64,000 nt of DNA from Arcuatula senhousia. Taxonomy: Eukaryota; Mollusca; Bivalvia; Mytilida; Mytilidae. Numbering within the stretch: the first letter of the stretch is position 1; every line of letters begins with the position of its first letter. The stretch spans positions 29,789,275-29,853,274 of the forward strand of contig OZ020308.1 of the NCBI GenBank assembly GCA_963971305.1, written 5' to 3'. Below are positions 37,210 to 48,897 of this stretch, in pieces. Both the position numbers and the translations under genes were made by a program. Under the pieces are notes generated by a model. The model made no database searches, had not been told where the DNA came from, and worked only from the letters and a program-made list of their open reading frames with translations.

Positions 37210-38116
37210 TTTTTCTCGGTATTCTGGATCGTGAACTTGTCCACCTCATTTTTTCGACATCTTTTAAGGTAGGAAGCTGAAAATTCATAAATCAAGAGTA
37301 TGGAATGGGAGATTGTGCTTTTTGTATTTATCGCCGAAATCGAACGACCCCATATAGGTAAAAAAAGGGCCTCAAAATGGCTCCTCGAAACGGAAGTTGA
37401 ATTTTTCCTGGCATTTCTGATCCGGCAGGGGTAGGAAAAATTCCCTTATAGGTTAAGTGTGGATATACAAAACCTTTCATTTAAAAAAAAAATTTTGAAA
37501 ATCGGACTTACCGTTTTCAAAATTTTGCAAAAAATCGAAAATTATTTTTTTTGTAAGATTGAGTTATCTTTCTTTGTACCATATATTTTGTGATATTAAT
37601 GAAAAAAATTCTCAACTTTGTTATTTCTTAATGAAAATTGGTTTACAAGGTAATAGTGGTATGCCGAGTTCAATTTTGGAATCGAAATTTTTTTTGGGGG
37701 CGGCCATTTTAAAAATGGCCGCCATTTCCCGCCAAAATTAAAATTACTCCGATTTTAATGCAAATTGGTATATAAGGTAATAGTGGTATTGCAAGTTGAT
37801 TGTTAACATCAAAATTTTTTTATAGTCGGCCATTTTCAAAATGGCCGCCGTTTCCCGCCAAAATTAAATTTACTCAGATTTTAACGAAAATTGGTATATA
37901 AGGTAATAGTTGTATGGCGAGTTGATTTTTGACATCGAAATATTTTTATTGTCGGCCATTTTAAAAATGGCCGCTGTTTCCCGCCAAAATTGAACTTACT
38001 CCTATTTTGATGAAAATTGGATAAATTAAGTTATCTCAAATGCCAAGAGACATTGACAAAGAGGGGTACGTGAGGGGACATTTTTGTGACTCGCTTGCGA
38101 TCACAATTAGAACTAG
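37210..38116 (+). mobile_element. S-body element, G-class tail
   Basis: TCTCGGTATTCTGG start; minisatellite units near 37705, 37829 and 37958; tail GAGGGGACAT, GTGACTCGC/GCGATCAC and CTAG at 38113-38116. Confidence 0.72.
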
Positions 38117-38127
38117 TTATTATTATT

Positions 38128-38892
38128 ATGTCCCCGACCACGAAGTGTCGTCGGGGACATATTGTTTTTACTCCGTTTCTTATTTTTCTTATTATTATTA
38201 TTATTATTATACTTTTTTCTTTTTCTTCCGTCAACCTGATGCACGAACTTGTCCGGCTATCTCCTCGGAAATGGTTGGACCGATCGATATGAAACTTGGA
38301 GGGGTGATAGGTCCCATGGTCCTACGGTGTATCTTGCGGTTTATAATTTCAAAATGGCCGCCATTTCCAAGATGGCCGCCAAAATGGCGAAAAATGTAAA
38401 CATTGTCCGATTTCAACGAAATTTGGTATACAGGGTATAACGGTGATGGCGACTGATGGCGCATTGTCGGAATTTCTGTAATGGCCGCCATTTTCAAGAT
38501 GGCCGCCGAAAATCGCGAAAAATGTAAACATTGTCCGATTTCAACGAAACTTGGTATACAGGGTGTAAGGGTGATGGCGACTGACGGCGCATTGTCGGAA
38601 TTTCTGTAATGGCCGCCATTTTCAAGATGGCCACCGAAAATCGCGAAAAATGTAAACATTGTTCGATTTCAACGAAACTTGGTATACAGAATATATGGGT
38701 GATGGCGACTCACATCGCATTGTCGGAATTTCCGCAATGGCTGCCATTTTCAAGATGGCCGCCGAAAATCACGAAAAATGTAAACATTGTCCAATTTTAA
38801 CGAAACTTGGTACACAGGGTATATGGGTGATGGCGACTCATATTAAATGAGAACGGGAGGGGACATCCCTTGTTTCGGGAAACGTAAATTTT
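38128..38892 (+). mobile_element. Complete Z-body element with its own G-class head
   Basis: Head variant ATGTCCCCGACCACG with right arm CGTCGGGGACAT. The body from about 38211 has CCTGATGCACGAACTTGTCC and four units of 125-133 bp with AAGATGGCCGCC, TGTAAACATTGTCCGATTT and CAACGAAACTTGGTATACAG. The tail is GGGAGGGGACAT, a distinct hairpin GTTTCGGGAAAC and end TTTTAA rather than CTAG. Uninterrupted; a relative is at 56843-57776. Confidence 0.76.
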
Positions 38893-39900
38893 AATTATTA
38901 TTATTATTTTTCTCGGTATTCTGGATCGTGAACTTGTCCACCTCATTTTTTCGACACCTTTTAAGATAGGAAGCTGAAACTTCATATATCAAGAGTATGG
39001 AATGGGAGATTGTGCTTTTTGTATTTTTCGTCGAAATCGAACGACCCCTTATAGGTAAAAAAAGGGCCTCAAAATGGCTCCTCGAAACCGAAGTTGAATT
39101 TTACCTGGCATTTCTGATCCGGCAGGGGTAACACAAATTCCTTTATGGGGTAAGTGTAGACTTTCGATACCTTTCATTTAAAAAAAAAATTTGAAAATCG
39201 GACTTACGGTTCTCAAAATTTTGCAAAAAATCGAAATTTATTTTTTTTGTCAAATTGAGTTATCTTTCTTTCTTGGAACAATATATTTTGTAATAGTAAT
39301 GTAAAAATTCTTAACTTTGTTATTTCTTAATGAAAATTGGTTTACAAGGTAATAGTGTTATGCCGAGTTCATTTTTGGTATCGAAAAAAAATTTTGGCGG
39401 CCATTTTTAAAATGGCCGCCATTTTCCCGCCAAAAATTAAACTTGCTCCAATTTTGATGAAAATTGGTAATTAAGGTAATAGTGGCATGGCGAGTTGATT
39501 TTTAACATCAAATTTTTTTATCGTTGGCTATTTTCAAAATGGCCGCCGTTTTCCACCAAAAATTAAACTTACTCCGATTTTGATGAAAATTGGTATATAA
39601 GGTAATAGTGGTATGGCGAGTTGATTTTTGACATCAAATTTTTTTATCGGTGGCCATTTTCAAAATGGTCGCCGTTTCCCGCCAAATTAAAGTTACTCTG
39701 ATTTTGATGAAAATTGGTATATAAAGTAATAGTGGTATGGCGAGTTGATTTTTGACATTGAAATTTTTATTTCGTCGGCCATTTTCAAAATGGCCGCCGT
39801 TTCCGGCCAAAATCAAAGTTACTCTGATTTTGATGAACATTGGTATATAATGTAAAAGTGGTATGGCGAACTTATTTTTGACATCAAATTTTTTTTAGCG

Positions 39901-39995
39901 TCTCTTAGCATTTGAGATAACTTATATCCAATTTTTATCAAAATAGGAGTAAGTTTAATTTTGGCCATTTCCCCCCAAAATTAAACTTACTCCTA
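39901..39995 (-). repeat. Inverted fragment of the S-element 3-prime region forming a palindrome
   Basis: 39901-39964 is the reverse complement of 39975-39995 joined to 40943-40990, with a few mismatches. The two arms, about 64 bp each, are separated by about 10 bp (CCATTTCCCC) and the right arm is split by the MITE. This is the only Helentron-derived sequence I found in minus orientation. Confidence 0.75.
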
Positions 39996-40942
39996 CAGAT
40001 GGGTCCAAACCTAACCTGTATGCAAACCAAACTAAAAAAGCAAACCAGAAGTTTGGTCTAAGTTCACTTTTCACTTTGTTTGGTTTACTTTTAGCAAACC
40101 AAAGTTTACTTTGTTGTTTACTCGAAAAGTAAACCAGACGGCTTGTTTGGTTTGGTTTGGTTTGGTCAGAGCGAACCAAACTTTAAAAAGCAAACCAAAC
40201 CAGCGCCCTAGTTTGGTTTGGTTTGCTCTGAGCAAACCGCGAGCATGCGCAGATGATTCATTTAATCGATGTGAAAAAATGTCCGAACTATTTCACAATT
40301 ATTACATTTCATGAACAAATATTATTCAATAAATGTCTCAGTCGAATTACAAATTCTGTTTTAAACATTTAACATCATATTAGATTGGTATTTTATGAGT
40401 AAACCAAACCAGCACCAAAGTTTTCTATTTTCAGAGCAAACCAAACCAGCGGCCTGGTTTGGTTTGGTTTGCTAAGAGAAAACCATGAGCATGCGCAGAT
40501 GATTCAAAGAATCAAAGTTATACGACGCCCGACATCATTTTATAATATTTGTTCTCGTAAAACAAATATGTTTTACTTGAAAAATTTATTATGATTTAAA
40601 TATTAACCATCATTTTAGATTGGTTTGGTAAGAGTAAACCAAACCAGCGCCCTAGTTTGGTTTGGTCGAAGCAAACCAAACCAGAACCCTTGTTTGGTTT
40701 GGTCAGAGCAAACCAAACCAGCGTCAAAGTTTGGTTTGGTCAGAGCAAACCAAACCAGCCGCCTAGTTTGGTTTGGTTTGCTTTTCAAACCAAACCAAAC
40801 TAGAAAAAGCAAACCACGGTTTGTTTTGAGTAAACTGTGGTTTGCTATTTTGTTTGGTCAAGCAAACCAAACCAAACCAGAAAAGTAAACTAGATGTTTG
40901 CTCCCGGTTCACTTTTGTACAGGTTAGGTTTGGACCCATCTG
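39996..40942. mobile_element. TA-flanked inverted-repeat MITE built of TTTGGTTTGG palindromes
   Basis: The termini are CAGATGGGTCCAAACCTAAC at the left and its reverse complement at the right, with TIRs of about 24 bp. TA at 39994-39995 and at 40943-40944 is the target duplication; uninserted S minisatellites read CTCCTATTTTG at this place, so the empty site is visible. The interior has repeated units of CAAACCAAACCAGC and its complement GTTTGGTTTG that fold on themselves. It also has two copies of GAGCATGCGCAGATGATTCA-like sequence. No transposase. TA target and TIRs fit a Tc1/mariner-type MITE, but the family is not certain. Confidence 0.75.
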
Positions 40943-41058
40943 TATTTTGATGAAAATTTGATATAATAAGTTATCTCAAATGCTAAGAGACATTGACAAA
41001 GAGGGGTACGTGAGGGGACATTTTTGTGACTCGCTTGCGATCACAATTAGAACTAGTT

Positions 41059-41616
41059 ATATCTCCCAAACACTATGTTTGGGAGATATATTGTTTTTAC
41101 TCTGTTTCTTATTATTATTCTTCTTTTTTTTCTTCTTCCGGACATGAACGTGTCCGAGTGGTTTCTCAAAAACTACTCTATGGTTCTTTATGAAATTTTG
41201 TAAGGTGATAGAGTGGGTCCCAAAGGTGTGCATGCAATTTTCAAAGATTTCAAAATGGCCGCCGTTTCCATGGAAACGGGTAAAGGTCATAATATAGGAC
41301 ATTGCGATATCTCGGTTACCTAGGTGTGCAGGGTTCTGAAATTTTGTAGGTGAGTAGAGCAAAAGGAGCTCTTTAATAATACGAAAAAAAATTTCGGAGC
41401 GATATTTACGGTTTTCGAGTTATTCACGAAAATGCGATTTTTCGGGCCCAAAAATGGAAAATTGTCAAAATGCTACGATTTCGACAAAATTTGGTATCTT
41501 GGGGTTTGAAATGATGGCGAGTTAGGATGCGATGTCAAAATTTATGCAAGAGTGACAATATGCGAACGTTTGGGAGATATTTTTGTGTTGGGCATCCCCA
41601 ACAAGGTCAGCACTAG
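41059..41616 (+). mobile_element. Complete P-body element with T-class head
   Basis: Head ATATCTCCCAAAC/GTTTGGGAGATAT, leader, TTATTATTATT. The body from about 41120 begins CTTCCGGACATGAACG. The tail is GTTTGGGAGATAT, a hairpin with an altered right arm (CCCAACAAGG) and CTAG at 41613-41616. Confidence 0.77.
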
Positions 41617-41618
41617 TT

Positions 41619-42156
41619 ATGTCTCCTAAACGAAAGTTTGGAGACATATTGTTTTTACTCCGTTTCTTATTATTATTATTCTTTTTCTTCTTTCTCCCCG
41701 CCATGAACTTGTCCGGTAGTTTTCTCTCAAACGACTAGGGGGATTCGCACGAAACATTGTAGGAAGGTAGATCGGTTACTGAAGTTGTTGACAGACTTTT
41801 CAAAAATTTCAAAATGGCCGCCGTTTCCGTGTAATTGGCGAAAGTTCATAATATAGGACATTGCAATATCTCGGTAACCTAGGTGCGTAGGAGGCGGAAA
41901 TTTTGTAGATGAATAGAGCAAAAGGAGCTCTTCATAAATACGAAAAAAAAATTTGAAGCAATATTTACGGTTTTCGAGTTATTTGCGAAAATGTGATTTT
42001 TCGGGCCCAAAAATGCGAAAATCGTCAAATGCTTCGATTTCGACAAAATTTTGTATCTTGGGGTTTTAAAAGATGGCGAATCATAATACGAGGTCAAAAA
42101 TGGGTTCGTTTGGGAGACATTTTTGTGTTGGGCATCCCCAACACAGTCAGCACTTG
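41619..42156 (+). mobile_element. Complete Q-prime-body element with M-class head
   Basis: Head ATGTCTCCTAAACG/AAAGTTTGGAGACAT. The body from 41680 (TTTCTCCCCGCCATGAAC) contains AAAATGGCCGCCGTTTCC. Tail CGTTTGGGAGACAT, hairpin and CTTG at 42153-42156. Confidence 0.77.
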
Positions 42157-42165
42157 TTATTATTA

Positions 42166-43338
42166 TTTTTCTCGGTATTCTGGACCGTGAACTTGTCCAC
42201 CTCATTTTTTCGACATCTTTTAAGGTAGGAAGCTGAATCTTCATATATCAAGAGTATGGAATGGGAGATTGTGCTTTTTGTATTTTTCGTCGAAATCGAA
42301 CGACACCTTATAGGTCAAAAAAGGGCCTCAAAATGGCTCCTCGAAACCGAAGTTGAATTTTTACCTGGCATATCTGATCCGGCAGGGGTAGGAAAAATTC
42401 CTTTAACGGGTAAGTGTTGACTTTTAATACCTTTCATTTAAAAAAAGAATTTTGAAAATCGGACTTATGGTTCTCAAAATTTTGCAAAAAATCGAAATTT
42501 AATTTTTTGGTCAAATTGAGTTATCTTTCTTGTTACAATATATTTTGTAAAAGTAATGTAAAAATTTTCAACTTTGTTATTTCTTAATGAAAATCGGTTT
42601 ACAAGGTAATAGTGGTATGCCGAGTTCATTTTTGGTATGGAAAAAATTTTTTGGCGGCCATTTTAGAAATGGCGGCTAAAATGGCCGCCGTTTTCCCGCC
42701 AAAACTTATACTTGCTTTAATTTTTATGAAAATTGGTATATAAGGTAATAGTGGTATGGCAAGTTGATTTTTGACATCAAAATTTTTTTTCATCAGCAAT
42801 TTTCAAAATGGCCGCCATTTCCCGCAAAAATTTAAAGTTACTCCGATTTTTATGATAATTTGTATATAAGGTAATAGTGGTATGGCGAGTTGATTTTTGA
42901 CATTAAAAATTTTTCATCGTCGGCCATTTTCAAAATGGCAGCCGTTTCCCGCCAAAATTAAAGTTACTCAGATTTTGATGAAAATTGGTATTCAAGGTAA
43001 TAGTAGTATGGCGAGTTGATTTTTGACATCAAAATTTTTTTATCGTCGACCATTTTCAAAATGACCGCCATTTCCCGCCAAAATTAAAAGTAACTCCGAT
43101 TTTGATGAAAATTTGTAGATAAGGTAATAGTGGTATGGGGAGTTGATTTTTACATTGAAATTTATTTGTAGTCGGCCATTTTGAAAATGGCTGCCGTTTC
43201 CCGCCAAAATTAAACTTACTCCTATTTTGATGAATATTGTGTATATTAAGTGATCTCAAATGCCAAGAGACATATTGACAAAGAGGGGTACGTGAGGGGA
43301 CATATATGTGACTCGCTTGCGATCACAATTAGAACTAG
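42166..43338 (+). mobile_element. S-body element, G-class tail
   Basis: Five to six minisatellite units between about 42650 and 43200; tail ending CTAG at 43335-43338. No adjacent head; it pairs with the G head at 35911, closing a balanced block that begins at 35911. Confidence 0.7.
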
Positions 43339-43353
43339 TTATTATTATTATTA

Positions 43354-44528
43354 TTTTTCTCGGTATTCTGGACCGTGAACTTGTCCACCTCATTTTTTCG
43401 ACATCTTTTAAGGTAGGAAGCTGAATCTTCATATATCAAGAGTATGGAATGGGAGATTGTGATTTTGGAATTTTTCGTCGAAATCGAACGACCCCTTATA
43501 GGTCAAAAAAGGGCATCAAAATGGCTATTCGAAACCGAAGTTGAATTTTTACCTGGCATTTCTGATCCGGCAAGGGTAGGTCAAATTCTTTATGTGGTAA
43601 GTGTAGACTTTCAATACCTTTCATTTAAAAAATTTTTTGAAAAACGGACTTAAGAATTTCAAAATTTTGCAAAAAATCGAAATTTAATTTTTTTGTCAAA
43701 TTGAGTTATCTTTCTTGTTACAATATATTTTGTAATAGTAAAGTAAATATTCTCAATTTTGTTGTTTCTTAATGAAAATCGGTTTACAAGGTAATAGTGG
43801 TATGCTGAGTTCATTTTTGGTATCGAAAAAAAATTTGGCGGCCATTTTTAAAATTGCGGCTAAAATGGCCGCCGTTTTCCCGCCAAAACTTAAACTTGCT
43901 CCAATTTTTATGAAAATTGGTATTTAAGGTAATAGTGGTATGGCGAGTTGATTTTTGACATCAAAATTTTTTTCATCGTCGACCATTTTCAAAATGGCTG
44001 CCGTTTCCCCCAAAATTTAAAGTTAATCTGATTTTGATGAAAATTGGTACATAAGGTAATAGTGGTATGGCGAGTTGATTTTTGACATTAAAAATTTTTC
44101 ATCGTCGGGCATTTCCAAAATGGCCGCTGTTTCCCGCCAAAATTAAAGTTACTCAGATTTTGATGAAAATTGGTATTCAAGGAAATAGTGGTATGGCGAG
44201 TTGATTTTTTACACCAAAATTAATTTTCGTCAGCCATTTTCAAAATGGCCGCCGTTTCCCGCCAAAATTTAAAGTGACTCCGATTTTGATGAAAGTTTAA
44301 TTGTATATAAGGTAATAGTGGTATGGCGAGTTGATTTTTTACATTGAAATTTATTTGTAGTCGGCCATTTTGAAAATGGCCACCGTTTCCCGCCAAAATT
44401 AAACTTACTCCTATTTTGATGAATATTGGGTATATTAAGTGATCTCAAATGCCAAATGACATATTGACAAAGAGGGGGTACGTGAGGGGACATATATGTG
44501 ACTCGCTTGCGATCACAATTAGAACTAG
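43354..44528 (+). mobile_element. S-body element, G-class tail, head not found
   Basis: TCTCGGTATTCTGGACCGTG start; minisatellite from about 43850 to 44400; tail with CTAG at 44525-44528. It has no head within the window by the nesting count. Confidence 0.68.
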
Positions 44529-44540
44529 TTATTTTTATTA

Positions 44541-45815
44541 TACGCCTCGCCAAAAGTTAAGCAACACCAACTTTTTTTAAACCATAATCATTTTATGGCT
44601 TGAAATATTCGCACATTACAAAATGATGGAATATCAAAAAGTAATCACTTCAATGTATTGACTCTAATTATGTAATGGACTCAAGATATTTTATCATAAA
44701 TGTTTGCAAGTCCTGGAAATCCAACTTTTCGAAAATGGTGTAAAACTAAGATAAAATAACGTTTAAAAAGTTTAACTTTCAATATCAATTGTAGACTGAT
44801 AACAACTTATCAATGCATATAATGTTTGCAAACATGACATATTACCACTATACAAACAAAAAATAATGGTTTCAAGCTCAAGTTGCATCTACTGTGGTCA
44901 ACAAATGGACTTAATCAGTTTTCACCATAAAAAGTATGAAAAACGCTAAAAAGGCAAAATTTTTGCAAATGTGTACGATTTTTAGTCTAAAACAAATTCA
45001 TTGTTTTTCTAACCCTAAAACACTTGTTTGAACCTAAAAGATGTTACTAAAGCATTTGAATTGTTTGAATTCCTACCAGAACATATCCGTAAAAAGTGGG
45101 GTTGGATACTTAAAAATCTGTAATTGGCATGAAAATATGCAATTCTGATGTTTTTGTTTAAGGCAAAGCTTTACCATTGGTTTAAGTTACCACATCCATA
45201 TTGATAAAAAGTCAAACCTAACTTCTACTTTCGGCAATAGAAGCAAACCTTCAAAAGGTCACAATAATGCCTTTAATCAAAAATATCGAAAAACTGAAAA
45301 ATTACCATTAAAAATTTCCAGCTATGAGATTTTCGGAATGGGTTTCCGAGTATCACTTGTTATGAGTACCCAAATGTCACCTTTAAAATCAGTTAATGTA
45401 AAAAATCTGAAGTCAGCATTTTGAACCATGCAAAAGCCATGCAAAAGTTAGCTTTCATTTCTTTACAATGTTTAGGTCTCAAACCGGAAAAAAAACGATC
45501 CAAAAATGCTGGAGGTGATATGTTAACATCCTAATTGTTACAACAGAGCAAATAACATATGGTTTTAATCATCAAAGCTCACAATTTACGCAACCCAAAA
45601 GTTGTAACTGAAACAACACTTTTTGGATTGCTTGATTTGTTTGCCAATATTGAATATTTTACAAAAGCCGAAAATTGTACGATGATTGATTAGAATCAGA
45701 AAATGTTGTAAATGTGTGGAAGAAAATATAGGCCAAGTTTCATGATGTTGTTTAGAGAATTATGGACGCTGTACTAACGTGAGTACAGGTGTTGCTTAAC
45801 TTATGGCGAGGTGTA
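44541..45815. mobile_element. TA-flanked inverted-repeat DNA transposon, non-autonomous
   Basis: The left end CGCCTCGCCAAAAGTTAAGC continuing to AACACC matches the reverse complement of the right end (CACCTCGCCATAAGTTAAGC, AACACC) with two mismatches over about 27 bp. TA repeats flank both ends, and the element sits inside a TTA tract between a tail and a G head. The interior of about 1.2 kb is AT-rich with no ORF of note. TA target and CGCCAAAAGTT-type ends suggest Tc1/mariner. Outside the termini I recognise nothing. Confidence 0.75.
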
Positions 45816-45822
45816 TATTATT

Positions 45823-45954
45823 ATGTCCCCGAACAGGAAGTGTCGGGGACATATTGTTTTTGCTCGGTTATTATTATTATTATTATTATTATTAAGGTCT
45901 TTCCCTTCCACAGAAGGAAAGACCTTACTGCATTTCTTATGATTATTATTATTA
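45823..45954 (+). mobile_element. Head stack: G then F
   Basis: G head at 45823 (GAACAG variant) with leader, (TTA)n, then an F head at 45894: AAGGTCTTTCCCTTC, CACA, GAAGGAAAGACCTT. The F tail comes first (47136) and the G tail next (48247). Confidence 0.7.
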
Positions 45955-47136
45955 ATATTATTTTTTTTCTGCCGCAGATGTCAAAAAAGTGTCGCGACCA
46001 TTCATTACGAAACTTAGTACTATTAATCGACACTACCAGGGCTCGACTTGAGTCGGCCTGCGAAACCGATCTATTTTTAGTAACGGAGTTATCTGCCCGG
46101 AACCCAAAAACCTTGTCTGCAGATAAAGTCAGAAACCGTAACTGTTATAAAAAATCTGAAGCAGGGAAAATGTTGCTAGACTCCTGGTCATCATTCGTCA
46201 CGCAAAAAAAAATTTTTCGATCAACTTCCTGGTTACGCGTTTTTGACCCGAAAAGTGTCACGACTCGTCAAATTTTTTTTCTTCAAAACGGTTTGTCCTA
46301 GAGACTTGGGTCCTTCAATTTAAGACCAAAGTCGAATGGTTACAGGCAGCCATTTTCAAAATGGCCGACACTGTAAACAGTTTTTAAGAAATAACACCTA
46401 AACCGTACAAAATTGAAGCGGACAATACATGGGAAGAATGTTCGCCATGTCGAGATCTACAAAAAGTGTTACAGGTGCGAAAGCGTAAAACTTGTTGTTT
46501 TTGAGTTATCGCCCTTGATTCGTATTTTTAAAATGATTTTTGTTTATAACTTTTTAACCATAAAAGATGGTGAATGAAAAAATGGGTTTATTTGAAAGAG
46601 AATTGAATTTCCTACAATTTGAACCCAAACAGTACATAATTCGGTTGAACGGTTTCAAGATGGCGGCCAAAACAAGCTTCGCGAAACACGTTTTTTGCCC
46701 ATAACTTGAAAACCATAACAAATAGTATAGTCAACATGTATACTTAAATGAATCAGAATGCAAAGAGCTAAAATTGAGTCAGAGGTCAAAGGTCATGGGT
46801 CAAGGTCATTCCCTAGCAACAAGGTAACCTTAATGAAAAGTCCATAGCAACCATACATATTCTTAAACAAGACTACTTTCTGAGTTAAGATGTAAGTTTT
46901 TGCAACCGGAAGTGACATTTAGTCCATAGCAACCAACATAAAAGTCCTTAGCAACCATACTTTTTCTGGCTGTAGGCTCCCTTATCTTCATTCTGGAGCC
47001 TATATCACAATAATTGGCAACATCTTGTCATAAACAAAGTGACTCAAATGTCTTTAGTACTTGTATAAAATACCATAACAAAAACATAAGACAGGGAAAG
47101 ACCTCACATTTGTTCTCTGAACAAATGACTTTTTAA
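45894..47136 (+). mobile_element. U-body element with F-class head and tail
   Basis: A complete F-class element. After the head come TTATGATTATTATT and a body starting TTTTTCTGCCGCAGATGTC, with AAAGTGTCGCGACCATTC, which is shared in type with the satellite monomers (TGTCGCGACA). Inside are AAAATGGCCGAC, AAGATGGCGGCC, GGTCAAAGGTCATGGGTCAA and repeated CCATAGCAACCA. The tail is GGGAAAGACCT, hairpin CATTTGTTC/GAACAAATG and TTTTAA end. A 170-residue ORF from 45789 crosses the head and is not considered a gene. The satellite may derive from a relative of this family. Confidence 0.7.
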
Positions 47137-47149
47137 TTATTATTATTAT

Positions 47150-48247
47150 TTTTCTCGGTATTCTGGTGTGGTGAACTTGTCCACCTACTTTTTTCGACAT
47201 CTTTTGAGGTAGGAAGCTGAAACTTCATATATCAAGAGTATGGAATGGGAGATTGTGCTTTTTATTTTTTTTTGCCGATATCCGACGACCCCTTATAGGT
47301 CAAAAAGGGGCCTCAAAATGGCTCCTCGAAACCCAAATTGAATTTTCACCTGGCATTTCTGAACCGGCTGAGATAGGAAAAATTCCTTTATAGGGTAAGT
47401 GTGAACTTATAATACCTTTCTTTAAAAAAAATAAATTGAAAATCGGACTTACTGTTTTCAAAATTTTGCAAAAATTCGAAAAAGGGAGATAATTCAATAC
47501 CACATTATTCGAAATTATAACAAATTATAAGAATTTTTAGGTAATTTTTTTTTTAAATTAAGTATTGCTAAAGACCTAATGCACACTTTAATGCAAAAGG
47601 TTACAGTGATACGCCAAGATGATTTCTTGGTCTTGAAAAATCGAAAAATATTTTTGTGTAATATTGAGTTATCTTTCTTTGTACAGGATATTTTGTAATA
47701 GTAATGTAAAAATTCTCAACTTTGTTATTGTTTAATAAAAATTGGTTTTCTAGGTAATAGTGGTATGCCGAGTTCATTTTTGGTATCAAATTTTTTTTTG
47801 GCGGCCATTTTCAATATGGCGGCTAAGATGGCCGCCATTTTCCCGCCAATCTTTTACACTTGCTCCGATTTTGATAAAAATTGGTATTTAAGGTAATAGT
47901 GGTATGTCGAATTGATTTTTGACATTAAAATTTTTTTTCGTCGGCCATTTTCAAAATGGCCGCCGTTTCCCGCCAAAATTAAAAGTTACTCAGATTTTGA
48001 TGAAAATTGGTATACAAGGTAATTGTGGTATGGCAAGTTGATTTTTGACATCAACATTTTTTTTTCATCCGCCATTTTCAAAATGGGTGCCGTTTCCCGC
48101 CAAAAAATAAAGTTACTCCGATTTTTATGAAAACTTGTATATAAGGTAATAGTGGTATGGCAGGTTTATTTCTGACATTAAAATTGACAAAGAGGGGTAC
48201 GTGAGGGGACATATATGTGACTCGCTTGCGATCACAATTAGAACTAG
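47150..48247 (+). mobile_element. Diverged S-body element, G-class tail
   Basis: TCTCGGTATTCTGGTGTGG start. It differs from other S copies by an extra AAGGGAGATAATTCAATACC segment, shared with V bodies. Units near 47803, 47944 and 48070; tail with CTAG at 48244-48247. Confidence 0.7.
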
Positions 48248-48261
48248 TTATTATTATTATT

Positions 48262-48321
48262 ATGTCCCCGAACACGAAGTGTTGGGGACATATTGTTTTT
48301 GCTCGGTTTCTTATTATTATT
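48262..48321 (+). mobile_element. G-class head
   Basis: ATGTCCCCGAACACG with right arm GTGTTGGGGACAT, leader and TTATTATT. Pairs with the V tail at 49927 around the nested M element. Confidence 0.7.
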
Positions 48322-48878
48322 ATGTCTCCCAAACACTATGTGTTGGGAGACATATTGCTTTTACTCCGTTTCTTATTATTATTCTTTTTTTTTCTTCTTC
48401 CGACCATGAACGTGTCCGCACAGTTTCTCAAAAACTACTCAATCGATTGTCATAAAATTTTGTATATAGGTAGGTGGGGACTCAAAGTTGTGCATGCACA
48501 AATTGGAATTTGCAAAATGGCCGCCGTTTCCATGGAAACAGGGTTTAGGTCATTATATAGGACATTGCGATATCTTGGTTACCTAGGTGCGCAGGATTCT
48601 GAAATTTTGTAGGTTAATAAAGTAAAAGGTGCTCTTTAATAATACGAAAAAAACTTTGAAGCGATATTTACGGTTTTCGCATTATTTACGAAAATTTGAT
48701 TTTTCGGGTCCGAAAATGTGATAATTGTCGAAATGCTTTCATTTCAAAAAATTTTGTATCTAGGAGTTTTATTGCATGACGAATTGCAATTCAATGTCAA
48801 AATTGAGGTTTGAGTGATAGTTTGCGCACGTTTGGGAGACATTTTTGTGTTGGGCATCCCCAACACAGTCAGCACTAG
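48322..48878 (+). mobile_element. P-like element with M-class head and tail
   Basis: Head ATGTCTCCCAAACACTATG with right arm TGTTGGGAGACAT; body from about 48384 (CTTCTTCCGACCATGAACG); tail CGTTTGGGAGACAT, hairpin GTGTTGGG/CCCAACAC, CTAG at 48875-48878. It shows a P body joined to M-class ends, so bodies and ends can be exchanged. Confidence 0.74.
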
Positions 48879-48897
48879 TTTTTTTTATTATTATTAT

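Larger units (their letters stand above)
38909..41056 (+). mobile_element. S-body element interrupted by a palindrome and a TA-flanked MITE
   Basis: S start TCTCGGTATTCTGG, unique region, minisatellite units near 39409, 39530, 39650 and 39780, then an inverted S fragment at 39901-39964 and a 947-bp insertion at 39996-40942. It resumes with TATTTTGATGAAAATTTG and ends with the G-class tail and CTAG at 41053-41056. Confidence 0.72.

Noticed and set aside
40000..40900. Telomere-like TTTGGTTTGG repeats
   Set aside because: The blocks alternate strands and sit inside a TIR-bounded TA-flanked insertion; animal telomeres here would be TTAGGG.
45789..46301. 170-residue ORF
   Set aside because: It starts in a Tc1-like terminus, passes through two transposon heads and the TTA tract, and has no recognisable domain.
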